The notes beneath the pieces are model-generated. The model did not search any database. It was not told the origin of the DNA and saw nothing but the letters and a program-made list of their open reading frames with translations. Source: Lachnospiraceae bacterium (GTDB taxonomy: Bacteria; Bacillota; Clostridia; Lachnospirales; Lachnospiraceae). Taken from it: a DNA stretch of 38,546 bases. The stretch is from positions 48,669-87,214 of the forward strand of contig JAUNAJ010000010.1 of the NCBI GenBank assembly GCA_030527645.1, written 5' to 3'. The position numbers were made by a program, and so were the translations under genes. Below are positions 23,587 through 31,437 of this stretch, piece by piece; position 1 is the stretch's first letter, and every line of letters starts with the position of its first letter.

Positions 23587-24432
23587 ATGCAAAGCGACAA
23601 TACGAACAAGCAACAATATCATCTGATCGCCTTCGACATGGACGGAACTCTTCTGGATTCGACCAAGCAGATACGCCGGGATTCCCTGGAGGCGATCCAT
23701 GAGGCAGCGGAAGCCGGAAAAGTGGTTTCTCTGTCCACCGGACGCTGTCTCCCGGAGCTTCGGGTCTATGAGGAACAGCTGAAGGACGTGCCCTACTATA
23801 TCTGTATGAGCGGTGCTCTTGTTTATTCAAACAAGGAGAAGAGAGTGATCCATACTACGGAGATCGATCCGGAGCTGGTTGGTAAGATCCTCAGCATCAC
23901 CGAGTCGGAGGATCTGATGATCCACCTGCTGTCCTGGGAGTCCATTGTAGAAGCCGGCAAGGTGGAGCGGAGTGAACAATATCACATGGCTTCCTATAAA
24001 GCCAACTATGAAGCCTGCAGCATTTTGCCGGAAAATTTGAGAGAATGGTATAGGGAAAATACCTGCCCGATCTTTAAATTGAATCTCTACTGCAGGGATC
24101 TGGAGCAGAGAGACCGGATGGAGGCTGCCATTGCCGGATTCGGTCTTGAACTGGCCTACTCTGAGGAGACAAATCTGGAATGTTCTCCGCCGGGTGTTTC
24201 CAAGGCTGAGGGCCTTCGCAGACTCTGCATCCATACCGGAGTTGACATGTCCGAGACGATCGCCGTGGGCGATGCAGACAATGACACTGCGATCCTGAAG
24301 GCAGCCGGTCTGTCCGTGGCCATGGCAAATGCCAGTCCTCAAATAAAGGAAATAGCGGATCTTGTGACGCTTTCCTGCGATGAAGGCGGCTGTGCTGAGG
24401 TGATCCGCAGGTTTCTTTTATCTCAGCTTTAA
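23587..24432 (+). CDS. Cof-type HAD-IIB family phosphatase
   Basis: The product is 281 residues of the haloacid dehalogenase superfamily. FDMDGT (Asp17 nucleophile, Asp19) is motif I, SLSTGR is motif II, and a Lys in GVSKAEG plus GDADND (228-233) form motifs III and IV. The large cap between about residues 85 and 190 is the C2B type of Cof proteins. These act on sugar phosphates, pyridoxal phosphate or nucleotides; the substrate cannot be read from the sequence. AAAGGA precedes ATG 23587. The 168-base gap downstream contains a long-armed GCAAACGC/GCGTTTGT pair without a T-tract. Confidence 0.88.
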   Translation: MQSDNTNKQQYHLIAFDMDGTLLDSTKQIRRDSLEAIHEAAEAGKVVSLSTGRCLPELRVYEEQLKDVPYYICMSGALVYSNKEKRVIHTTEIDPELVGKILSITESEDLMIHLLSWESIVEAGKVERSEQYHMASYKANYEACSILPENLREWYRENTCPIFKLNLYCRDLEQRDRMEAAIAGFGLELAYSEETNLECSPPGVSKAEGLRRLCIHTGVDMSETIAVGDADNDTAILKAAGLSVAMANASPQIKEIADLVTLSCDEGGCAEVIRRFLLSQL

Positions 24433-24599
24433 AAGTAATGCAAACGCCCGGACTCCGGGAAGAACGTGGGATCCATGCGGCGTTTGTGCAGCATACCATT
24501 AGTCAGAAGCTGTATGAGTAGGAAATGAATGGAATTGATTTCATGCGAAAGCAGGCTTTGAATAGTTACAATATTAATACGTAAAGAGGAGGGATTTGA

Positions 24600-25811
24600 A
24601 TGATTGCCGTATACTTACTGCCGTTTTATCTGCTTTTAAATATCTGGATCCTGGTGATGTTCCTGCGCTGGATTGGAATTACCATCCCGCCGCTGAGATC
24701 CCTGATCTTCCGGATTCCGTTTACCATTGTCTTTTTATTCTGTACGGTCTCCATGGGAATTGCATTTTTCCTTCCCGTGGGAGAATTGCAGAAGTATTTA
24801 AAATATCTGGGCAACATCTGGATCGGTGTGGATATTTTTACACTTCTGGTGATCGTACCGCTGGGTGTGATCAGACTGATTGCATTTCTGGTAAGAAAAA
24901 GAAACGGTCATTCCTTTAAGGAATCCAGGAAAAGCTTCAGAAAGACCATCCTGTACCGGTTTACAGGCCTGCTGGTTACCGGTATTGTGATCGGATCCAC
25001 GGTATACGGCGTGTATCACGGACGGGATATTCAGATCAATCATTATGAGGTGGATATCAACAAGGACGGAGGATCCATTGATTCTCTGAATGCAGTGCTG
25101 ATCGGCGATATTCATATGGGCTACAATGTGGGCGTAAACCATGTGCAGCAGATGGTGGATAAGATCAATGCTCTGGATCCGGATATTATCCTTGTGGCTG
25201 GAGATATCTTTGACAATGAGTACGAGGCACTGGATGATCCGGAGCAGCTGATTGCGATCCTGAAGACCATGCAGGCAAAATACGGCGTGTATTCCGTTTA
25301 CGGCAACCACGATATTCAGGAGAAGATCCTGGCCGGATTTACATTCTCCCAGGAGGCGGAAAAGGCGGCAGACGAGCGGATGGACGCATTTATCGAAGAA
25401 GTGGGCTGGCATCATCTCCGTGACCAGGTAGAGGTAGTAGCAGACAGCTTCACCATCATCGGCCGGGCAGACGAAGAGCGTCCGGGAAGAGGCATTGATG
25501 AACGGGCAGATATTGAGGAGCTGATGGAAGAGGTGGATCAGACAAAACCAGTGATTGTGCTGGATCACGAGCCCAAGGAGCTGAAGGAGCAGGCCATGGC
25601 AGGCGTGGATCTCTGTCTCAACGGTCATGTCCATGACGGTCAGGTACTGCCCGGAAAGTATCTCATGAAGCTGCTGTGGCTGAATTCCTGCGGCTATAAA
25701 CAGATCGGCTACATGCACAGCATCGTCACCTCCGGTGTCGGAATCTGGGGACCGCCCATGCGAGTGGGAACGGACAGTGAGATCTGCCAGATTACGATCA
25801 ATTTTCAATGA
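24600..25811 (+). CDS. Membrane metallophosphoesterase (YkuE/YaeI-like)
   Basis: The protein has 403 residues. Four hydrophobic segments in residues 1-145 are followed by a calcineurin-like phosphoesterase domain. The metal-binding motifs are complete: GDIHMG (Asp170, His172), GDIFDNE (Asp202), GNHD (235-238), LDHEP, and GHVHDGQ (His343, His345). The closest described types act on lipid-linked phosphates such as UDP-diacylglucosamine or on cell-envelope carriers, so a role in membrane lipid turnover is possible. Overlap with the envelope theme of the window is suggestive only. GAGGAGGG lies just upstream of ATG 24600. It is not obviously in an operon with tyrS, which has its own promoter 80 bases downstream. 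Confidence 0.88.
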   Translation: MIAVYLLPFYLLLNIWILVMFLRWIGITIPPLRSLIFRIPFTIVFLFCTVSMGIAFFLPVGELQKYLKYLGNIWIGVDIFTLLVIVPLGVIRLIAFLVRKRNGHSFKESRKSFRKTILYRFTGLLVTGIVIGSTVYGVYHGRDIQINHYEVDINKDGGSIDSLNAVLIGDIHMGYNVGVNHVQQMVDKINALDPDIILVAGDIFDNEYEALDDPEQLIAILKTMQAKYGVYSVYGNHDIQEKILAGFTFSQEAEKAADERMDAFIEEVGWHHLRDQVEVVADSFTIIGRADEERPGRGIDERADIEELMEEVDQTKPVIVLDHEPKELKEQAMAGVDLCLNGHVHDGQVLPGKYLMKLLWLNSCGYKQIGYMHSIVTSGVGIWGPPMRVGTDSEICQITINFQ

Positions 25812-25890
25812 AAGGTTCGGAGTAGTCGATTTCTATTTCAGGAGCGAGGAACCATACAGTTTCTGCATGAAAACCAGAGAAAAATATATC

Positions 25891-25920
25891 TTGACAAATG
25901 CAGCATATATCAACTATACT
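25891..25920 (+). promoter_or_regulatory. Promoter of tyrS
   Basis: Consensus TTGACA (25891-25896), 18 bases and TATACT (25915-25920), with expected start near 25927, directly before the T-box leader. Confidence 0.75.
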
Positions 25921-25979
25921 GTGTTTCAACAGCCAAGAGCTGTATATATTCTAGTAGAGATTTATCTCAGCAAACACAA

Positions 25980-26249
25980 AGCTACGACGGGAACAAGTAA
26001 CGGGTTTGCAAGGCAGAAAGAGAGCAGCCGGCTGGTGAGAGGCGCCTGATACGCAGTCCATGTGAATACATCCCCGAGCTCCGCACCGAACATTTGATCA
26101 GTAGGCTGCGGCGGAATGACATCCGTTATACGTGTCGGAGTATGATGGTACTCCATGAGGCATTGCTCCGTGAGGAGAATGTGAAATTAGGTGGTAACAC
26201 GAATGCTTATACAGCCTTCGTCCTATGTTTGTAGGACGAAGGCTTTTTT
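25980..26249 (+). promoter_or_regulatory. Tyrosine T-box riboswitch with terminator
   Basis: The leader shows the usual order: GACGGGAACAAGTAACG at the start of Stem I, AGAGAGCAGCCGGCTGGTGA for the AG-bulge and distal loop, and GAATACATCC with the likely Tyr specifier UAC at 26067-26069. The T-box core AGGTGGTAACACG (26189-26201) pairs with the tRNA acceptor end. A strong terminator follows, GCCTTCGTCCTA (26214-26225) with TAGGACGAAGGC (26232-26243) and six T. Uncharged tRNA-Tyr should favour the antiterminator and switch on tyrS. Confidence 0.9.
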
Positions 26250-26380
26250 GCACTTCATCGCACTGAAGTATTATTGAACAGCGGATTCAATCATCCCTGT
26301 TGGATACAGATCTGGTTCAATGAAATAAGAAAGCATCTCGTCCTGATGCAAAAAACTATATTGTAAAAGGAGAGAACACT

Positions 26381-27607
26381 ATGAAACTGTATGATGAACT
26401 GGTTGCCCGCGGTCTGATTGCCCAGGTAACAAATGAAGAAGAAATCCGTAAGATGATCGATAACGGAAAGGCAACCTTCTACATCGGCTTTGACCCCACA
26501 GCAGACTCTCTGCATGTAGGTCACTTCATGGCACTTTGCCTGATGAAACGTCTGCAGATGGCAGGCAACAAGCCAATCGCCCTGATCGGTGGCGGTACCG
26601 GAATGATCGGAGACCCTTCCGGACGTTCCGACCTGCGTCAGGTCATGACACCGGAGACCATTCAGCACAACTGTGACTGCTTCAAGGTGCAGATGAGCCG
26701 CTTTATCGACTTTTCTGACGGAAAAGCACTGATGGTCAACAACGCAGACTGGCTTCTGAAACAGAACTATGTGGAATTTATCCGCGAGATCGGCCCGCAT
26801 TTCTCCGTTAACAACATGCTTCGTGCCGAGTGCTACAAGCAGCGTATGGAGAAGGGCCTGAGCTTCCTTGAGTTCAACTACATGCTCATGCAGAGCTTCG
26901 ACTTCTACATGCTGTACAAAGAATACGGCTGCAACATGCAGTTCGGCGGCGATGACCAGTGGTCCAACATGCTGGGCGGAACCGAGCTGATCAGAAGAAA
27001 GCTTCATAAGGATGCACATGCCATGACCATCACCCTGCTGATGAACTCCGAGGGCAAGAAGATGGGCAAGACAGCAAAGGGTGCCGTATGGCTTGATCCA
27101 AACAAGACCTCACCCTTCGATTTCTACCAGTACTGGAGAAATGTGGGCGATCAGGATGTTATGAAGTGTCTTCGCATGCTGACCTTCCTTCCGCTGGAGG
27201 AGATCGAGGCAATGGATTCCTGGGAAGGAAGCCAGCTGAACAGAGCAAAAGAGATCCTTGCATACGAGCTGACCAGCCTTGTACACGGAGAGGAAGAGGC
27301 CAAGAAGGCAGAGTCCGGAGCAAAGGCTATGTTTGCCGGCGGCGGCGATGCAGCCAACATGCCGACCGTAGAGCTTGCTGACGAGGACTTCGGAGAGGAA
27401 GGAATCGATATCATTTCCCTTCTTGTAAAGGCTGAGCTTGTAAAAACACGCTCCGAGGGAAGACGTGCCTGTGAGCAGGGCGGCGTAACCTTCGCCGATG
27501 AGAAAGTGACAGACTTCAAGAAGGTCATCACAAAAGAAGACATCGCAGCTGAGGGAACCGTACTGAAGCGCGGTAAGAAAGCATTCAAAAAAATCGTTTG
27601 CAAATAA
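26381..27607 (+). CDS. tyrS: Tyrosyl-tRNA synthetase
   Basis: This class I enzyme charges tRNA-Tyr. The 408 residues fit the bacterial TyrRS-I form. FDPTADSLHVGH contains the HIGH motif (His45 to His48). GGDDQWSNMLGG is the conserved tyrosine-binding segment. KMGKT (227-231) is the KMSKS-type loop. The C-terminal S4-like RNA-binding domain is present (about 340-408, LVKTRSEGRRACEQGGV). AAAAGGAGAG precedes ATG 26381. Expression is controlled by the T-box leader. A family B hairpin starts on the base after its TAA. Confidence 0.97.
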   Translation: MKLYDELVARGLIAQVTNEEEIRKMIDNGKATFYIGFDPTADSLHVGHFMALCLMKRLQMAGNKPIALIGGGTGMIGDPSGRSDLRQVMTPETIQHNCDCFKVQMSRFIDFSDGKALMVNNADWLLKQNYVEFIREIGPHFSVNNMLRAECYKQRMEKGLSFLEFNYMLMQSFDFYMLYKEYGCNMQFGGDDQWSNMLGGTELIRRKLHKDAHAMTITLLMNSEGKKMGKTAKGAVWLDPNKTSPFDFYQYWRNVGDQDVMKCLRMLTFLPLEEIEAMDSWEGSQLNRAKEILAYELTSLVHGEEEAKKAESGAKAMFAGGGDAANMPTVELADEDFGEEGIDIISLLVKAELVKTRSEGRRACEQGGVTFADEKVTDFKKVITKEDIAAEGTVLKRGKKAFKKIVCK

Positions 27608-27663
27608 TGGAACCCGGGGACGGTGGTACCGTTCCGCTTCAAAAAGCGGAACGGTACCACCGT
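27608..27663. repeat. Family B hairpin B2, right arm shortened
   Basis: It begins TGGAACCCGGGG on the base after the tyrS stop. ACGGTGGTACCGTTCCGCTT (27620-27639) pairs perfectly with 27644-27663. The outer GGGG/GTTCCA part of the right arm is lost, replaced by TTTATTTGAC, so the element is a decayed copy, possibly acting as a terminator. Confidence 0.8.
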
Positions 27664-27681
27664 TTATTTGACTTCCGGATA

Positions 27682-27877
27682 GTTACTGTTCACGGGGCAG
27701 CAGGAGATACGCATGCTGGCTCGTCATGCTGGCATGTAAGAGACTGTATGCGTATCTCCTGCTGTCTCGGGATCGAGGAACCTCCCATTCATAAGCAGTC
27801 AGGCTGCGTCAGCAGCAGCTTGAGCCGTGTAACGGCGGGGACTGCGCATGGATGGGAGTTTCCCCGTGAACAGTAAC
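27682..27877 (+). mobile_element. Family A MITE-like element, best copy A1 (196 bp)
   Basis: Perfect 16-bp terminal inverted repeats, GTTACTGTTCACGGGG (27682-27697) and its complement (27862-27877). Both sides carry the direct repeat TCCGGATA (27674-27681 and 27878-27885), an 8-bp target duplication. Inside, a perfect 17-bp hairpin (27698-27714 with 27748-27764) is followed by a second structured half closed by CTCCCAT/ATGGGAG. That half contains the family 19-mer GCAGTCAGGCTGCGTCAGC (27795-27813). There is no coding capacity, so it would need a transposase supplied from elsewhere. Confidence 0.85.
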
Positions 27878-27915
27878 TCCGGATATGCTGCGGAAAATAA
27901 ATTTTCCTCACTTTA

Positions 27916-27945
27916 TTTACATATAAACAGCACTTGTGGTAGTAT
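27916..27945 (+). promoter_or_regulatory. Promoter of alaS
   Basis: TTTACA (27916-27921), 18 bases, TAGTAT (27940-27945) with an extended TGG just before it. The predicted start falls at about 27951. Confidence 0.5.
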
Positions 27946-27947
27946 AT

Positions 27948-27994
27948 AGAATGGCTTTTCACTAGTGAAAGCCATTCTATTGCTGTCTGGCAAT
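27948..27994 (+). promoter_or_regulatory. 5'-end hairpins in the alaS leader
   Basis: AGAATGGCTTTTCAC (27948-27962) pairs with GTGAAAGCCATTCT (27965-27978). ATTGC/GCAAT (27979-27994) forms a second small stem. The first stem would start almost exactly at +1 of the mRNA. No T-box core (GGTGG) is present in the 160-base leader. Confidence 0.5.
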
Positions 27995-28052
27995 AGAGTT
28001 TCGAATATTGAAAAATAACCTGCCCCATGCAGGATAATTGGAGGATTGAACC

Positions 28053-30692
28053 ATGAAAAAATACGGAGTAAATGAACTGCGCAAGATGTTCCTTGACTTC
28101 ATGGAGAGCAAGGGTCATCTGGTAATGAACAGTTTTTCCCTTGTTCCTCAGAATGACAAGAGCCTTCTGCTGATCAACGCAGGAATGGCTCCCCTGAAAC
28201 CATACTTTACAGGTGCAGAGATTCCTCCCCGCACCCGTGTAGCCACCTGCCAGAAATGCATCCGTACCGGTGATATTGAGAACGTTGGTAAAACAGCCCG
28301 CCACGGTACATTCTTCGAGATGCTGGGAAATTTCTCCTTCGGAGACTATTTCAAGCATGAGGCAATTGCCTGGTCCTGGGAATTCCTGACCGAGGTAGTA
28401 GGACTGGATGCTGACCGTCTGTACCCCTCCATCTATGAGGATGATGACGAAGCCTTCGAGATCTGGAACAAAGAGATCGGCATTGCGGAAGACCGCATTT
28501 TCCGCTTCGGCAAGGAGGACAACTTCTGGGAGCACGGCGCAGGTCCCTGCGGCCCCTGTTCCGAGATCTACTATGACCGCGGTGAGAAATACGGCTGCGG
28601 ACAGCCCGGCTGTACGGTAGGCTGCGACTGCGATCGCTACATGGAGGTATGGAACAACGTATTTACCCAGTTTGAAAATGACGGCAACGGCAACTACGAG
28701 ACTCTGCAGAACAAGAACATCGATACCGGTATGGGTCTGGAGCGTCTGGCAGTAGTTGTACAGGACGTGGATTCTATCTTCGATGTAGACACCATCGAGG
28801 CACTGAGAAATAAGGTCTGTGAGGCAGCAGGAAAGACCTACCACGAGGATCTGAACGCAGACATTTCCATCCGTCTGATCACCGATCACATCCGTTCCGC
28901 TACCTTCCTGATCTCTGACGGCGTTATGCCCACAAATGAAGGCCGGGGTTATGTGCTTCGCCGTCTGATCCGCCGTGCAGCACGCCACGGACGTCTTCTG
29001 GGCATCGAAGGAAAATTCCTGGCAAAGCTGTCTGAGACTGTCATCGAAGGCTCAAAGGACGGCTATCCGGAGCTGGAGGAGAAGAAAGACTTTATTCTGA
29101 AGGTTCTTACCAACGAGGAGAACCAGTTCAATAAAACCATCGATCAGGGTCTGAAGATCCTTGGCGAGCTGGAGGAGAGCATGAAGGCAGAGGGCAGCAC
29201 CACACTGGCCGGCGCCGATGCATTCAAGCTCTACGATACCTACGGCTTCCCCATCGATCTGACCAAGGAGATCCTGGAGGAGAAGGGATACATCATCGAT
29301 GAGGAGGGCTTCCGTTCCGAGATGGAGGCACAGCGCGTTCGTGCCCGTGAGGCTCGTGAGGTCACCAACTACATGGGTGCCGATGCAACCGTATACGATG
29401 AGATCGATCCTTCCGTAACCACCGAGTTCATCGGCTATACCGATCTGGAGGCAAGTTCCGAGGTGACTGTCCTTACCACTGAAAAAGAGATCGTAGAATC
29501 TCTGACAGAGGGACAGAAGGGAACCATCTTTGTAAAGGCAACTCCCTTCTACGCAACCATGGGCGGTCAGGAAGGTGACACCGGTGTGATCAAAACCGCT
29601 AACGGAACCTTCCGTGTAGATGATACCATCAAGCTGCTGGGCGGCAAATACGGCCATGTAGGAGAGATGGTTTCCGGTATGATCTCCACCGGTGAGACAG
29701 TGACCCTGTCTGTAGACAAGACAGGCCGTGCAGATACCTGCAAGAATCATTCCGCAACTCATCTGCTTCAGAAGGCGCTGAAAACCGTACTGGGCTCTCA
29801 CGTAGAGCAGAAGGGCTCTCTGGTAACACCGACCAGACTGCGTTTTGACTTTGCTCACTTCCAGGCAATGACTGCAGAGGAGCTGCAGAAGGCTGAGGAT
29901 ATCGTAAATGAAGAGATCCGTGCAGCCCTTCCTGTAACTACTCAGCTGATGGGCATTGAGGAAGCAAAGAAGACCGGTGCAATGGCACTGTTCGGTGAGA
30001 AATACGGCGATGAGGTCCGTGTTGTATCCATGGGCGACTTCTCCGTAGAGCTCTGCGGTGGTACCCACGTATCCAACACCTCTGAGATCACTCTGTTCAA
30101 GATCGTTTCCGAGGCAGGTGTGGCAGCAGGTGTCCGCCGAATCGAGGCGCTGACCGGTCAGGGCGTGATCGACTTCTATAAGAAAGAAGAGGAGCAGCTG
30201 CAGGAGGCAGCAAAGGCTCTGAAGGCATCTCCGGCAGATATGCTTGCCAAGATCGCAGCACTGCAGGCAGAGGTAAAGGCTCTTCATTCCGAGAATGAAT
30301 CCCTGAAGAGCAAGCTGGCATCCAACTCTCTGGGCGATGTAATGAATCAGGTAAAAGAAGTCAAGGGTGTGAAGCTTCTGGCAGCGGCAGTTCCCGAGGT
30401 AGACATGAACGGACTTCGTGACCTGGGCGATCAGCTGAAGGAGAAGCTGGGCGACGGTGTTGTAGTTCTTGCATCCGCAAAGGACGGCAAGGTGTCTCTG
30501 GTAGCTATGGTCACCGATGGTGCTATGAAGACCGGTGCCCATGCAGGAAACCTGATCAAGGCAGCAGCACAGATCGTAGGCGGAGGCGGCGGCGGCCGTC
30601 CGAACATGGCACAGGCCGGCGGAAAGAAACCGGAGATGATCCCCGAGGCAATCGCTAAGATTCCGGAGATCCTGGAGGGCCAGATCAAATAA
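28053..30692 (+). CDS. alaS: Alanyl-tRNA synthetase
   Basis: This class II enzyme charges tRNA-Ala and edits Ser/Gly mistakes. The 879-residue length is normal for the full bacterial form. The N-terminal catalytic core begins NELRKMFLDFMESKGH and includes RTGDIENVGKTARHGTFFEMLGNFSFGDYFK and the Cys-rich CGCGQPGCTVGCDCDR loop region. The editing domain has HSATHLL near 567 and CGGTH near 668. The C-terminal C-Ala domain holds the glycine stretch GGGGGGRPNMAQAGG. GGAGG lies before ATG 28053. It has its own promoter and a hairpin leader. No clear terminator follows, so readthrough into the next gene is possible. Confidence 0.97.
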   Translation: MKKYGVNELRKMFLDFMESKGHLVMNSFSLVPQNDKSLLLINAGMAPLKPYFTGAEIPPRTRVATCQKCIRTGDIENVGKTARHGTFFEMLGNFSFGDYFKHEAIAWSWEFLTEVVGLDADRLYPSIYEDDDEAFEIWNKEIGIAEDRIFRFGKEDNFWEHGAGPCGPCSEIYYDRGEKYGCGQPGCTVGCDCDRYMEVWNNVFTQFENDGNGNYETLQNKNIDTGMGLERLAVVVQDVDSIFDVDTIEALRNKVCEAAGKTYHEDLNADISIRLITDHIRSATFLISDGVMPTNEGRGYVLRRLIRRAARHGRLLGIEGKFLAKLSETVIEGSKDGYPELEEKKDFILKVLTNEENQFNKTIDQGLKILGELEESMKAEGSTTLAGADAFKLYDTYGFPIDLTKEILEEKGYIIDEEGFRSEMEAQRVRAREAREVTNYMGADATVYDEIDPSVTTEFIGYTDLEASSEVTVLTTEKEIVESLTEGQKGTIFVKATPFYATMGGQEGDTGVIKTANGTFRVDDTIKLLGGKYGHVGEMVSGMISTGETVTLSVDKTGRADTCKNHSATHLLQKALKTVLGSHVEQKGSLVTPTRLRFDFAHFQAMTAEELQKAEDIVNEEIRAALPVTTQLMGIEEAKKTGAMALFGEKYGDEVRVVSMGDFSVELCGGTHVSNTSEITLFKIVSEAGVAAGVRRIEALTGQGVIDFYKKEEEQLQEAAKALKASPADMLAKIAALQAEVKALHSENESLKSKLASNSLGDVMNQVKEVKGVKLLAAAVPEVDMNGLRDLGDQLKEKLGDGVVVLASAKDGKVSLVAMVTDGAMKTGAHAGNLIKAAAQIVGGGGGGRPNMAQAGGKKPEMIPEAIAKIPEILEGQIK

Positions 30693-30721
30693 AATTAATG
30701 AATACTTAAGATTTCATCCAT

Positions 30722-30785
30722 TCTCTGCTAAGATTACTCGCATATGATAACACCATAAGAACAAAGCAGATATGCAAAGCAGAGA
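30722..30785 (+). promoter_or_regulatory. Inverted repeat before the double-glycine peptide gene
   Basis: TCTCTGCT (30722-30729) pairs with AGCAGAGA (30778-30785), with inner GCATAT/ATATGC (30740-30745, 30770-30775). The right arm runs into the ribosome binding site AAAGGAAG, so the fold could control translation or be an operator. Confidence 0.45.
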
Positions 30786-30799
30786 AAGGAAGAAACAAA

Positions 30800-31177
30800 A
30801 TGAAAGATGTAAAAGTACAGACAATGAAACTGAATGATGCGGAACTGGATATGGTGAATGGTGGAACTCCTTGTTTTTCTCTTAAAAAGAGTATTTCCGT
30901 CGGTTTTGATTGTCCCTATAATAAGGGTGCCGAAGTAGGCAAATATGATATTTGTGCTGGAACGACCTATATTGCTTATGATAACACCAATTGGTATATC
31001 GTTATTGCTCAGAGCGATAATTATGAAGTACCGGGTATGGGCAATTGGCTCTTTGGAAATACAGACACATATGCAGATTTTCTTGTTTTGGATTCAACGA
31101 ATGAATCTAAAAAGTCCAGAACTGTAAAATGGGAATTAATGACGAACGCGAAGATCTATGAATATCTTGGCGCCTGA
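30800..31177 (+). CDS. Double-glycine leader peptide, possible bacteriocin or RiPP precursor
   Basis: The product has 125 residues. Its first 22 (MKLNDAELDMVNGG at 9-22) form a double-glycine leader of the sort cut by C39 peptidase ABC exporters (known for class II bacteriocins and related secreted peptides). The ELxxVxGG pattern is clear. The mature part of 103 residues begins TPCFSLKK, has three Cys (25, 38, 52), many Tyr/Asn/Asp and no membrane segment. It is larger than most bacteriocins and does not match a family I know. No exporter, peptidase, modifying enzyme or immunity gene is adjacent, so it is an orphan. The codon choice looks more AT-rich than alaS. AAAGGA lies 10 bases before ATG 30800. 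A strong terminator follows. Confidence 0.7.
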   Translation: MKDVKVQTMKLNDAELDMVNGGTPCFSLKKSISVGFDCPYNKGAEVGKYDICAGTTYIAYDNTNWYIVIAQSDNYEVPGMGNWLFGNTDTYADFLVLDSTNESKKSRTVKWELMTNAKIYEYLGA

Positions 31178-31209
31178 CAGCTCCTTCAAAAGCAATAAGG
31201 TGCGTTAGA

Positions 31210-31240
31210 AAAATCCCCGCCGTGAAACGGCGGGGATTTT
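31210..31240 (+). terminator. Terminator of the double-glycine peptide gene
   Basis: A 14-bp perfect stem AAAATCCCCGCCGT/ACGGCGGGGATTTT with loop GAA. Its centre resembles the CCCCGCCGT core of family A, but it lacks the rest of that element. Confidence 0.85.
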
Positions 31241-31309
31241 GCGTGAAGAGGAGTTGTACTGAGTACAGTAATGGAAAATTAGAAAAACAGATAAAATTAT
31301 GAAAAAATG

Positions 31310-31340
31310 TTGAACTTTTGTTAGCTATTATTGATATACT
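31310..31340 (+). promoter_or_regulatory. Putative promoter of the L,D-transpeptidase gene
   Basis: TTGAAC (31310-31315), 19 bases, TATACT (31335-31340), with a start near 31347 and a 90-base leader. Confidence 0.5.
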
Positions 31341-31393
31341 GTAAGCAGGTACCGGCTTCTGTTCTGATGCTCATGACCCGTTTGGAGGTGCAC

Positions 31394-31435
31394 ATGAAAG
31401 GAACAGATAGTCCGAGATACGGCAGAAAGGAGTAA
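31394..31435 (+). CDS. Thirteen-codon upstream ORF (MKGTDSPRYGRKE)
   Basis: ATG 31394 follows GGAGG (31384-31388) at ideal distance. The frame ends TAA at 31433-31435, two bases before the ATG of the secreted protein. The ribosome binding site of that gene (AAAGGAG) lies inside the last codons, so the two are probably translationally coupled. No ABC-type or amino-acid-rich leader peptide bias is evident. Confidence 0.45.
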   Translation: MKGTDSPRYGRKE

Positions 31436-31437
31436 CT

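Noticed and set aside
22097-23830. 577-codon open frame on the minus strand
   Set aside because: It lies antisense to the DUF362 gene and the tandem repeat, has no ribosome binding site, and its product is Cys/His/Leu-rich without motifs. The + strand frame has clear family motifs.
24798-25808. 336-codon minus-strand frame
   Set aside because: Antisense shadow of the metallophosphoesterase gene.
27598-27876. Open frame across hairpin B2 and element A1
   Set aside because: Chance frame in non-coding palindromic repeats; not kept in copy A2.
29052-30542. 496-codon minus-strand frame
   Set aside because: Antisense shadow of alaS, low-complexity Leu/Cys/His product.
31210-31240. Another copy of family A
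   Set aside because: Only the CCCCGCCGT stem is shared; ends, 19-mer and target duplication are missing. It is a normal terminator.
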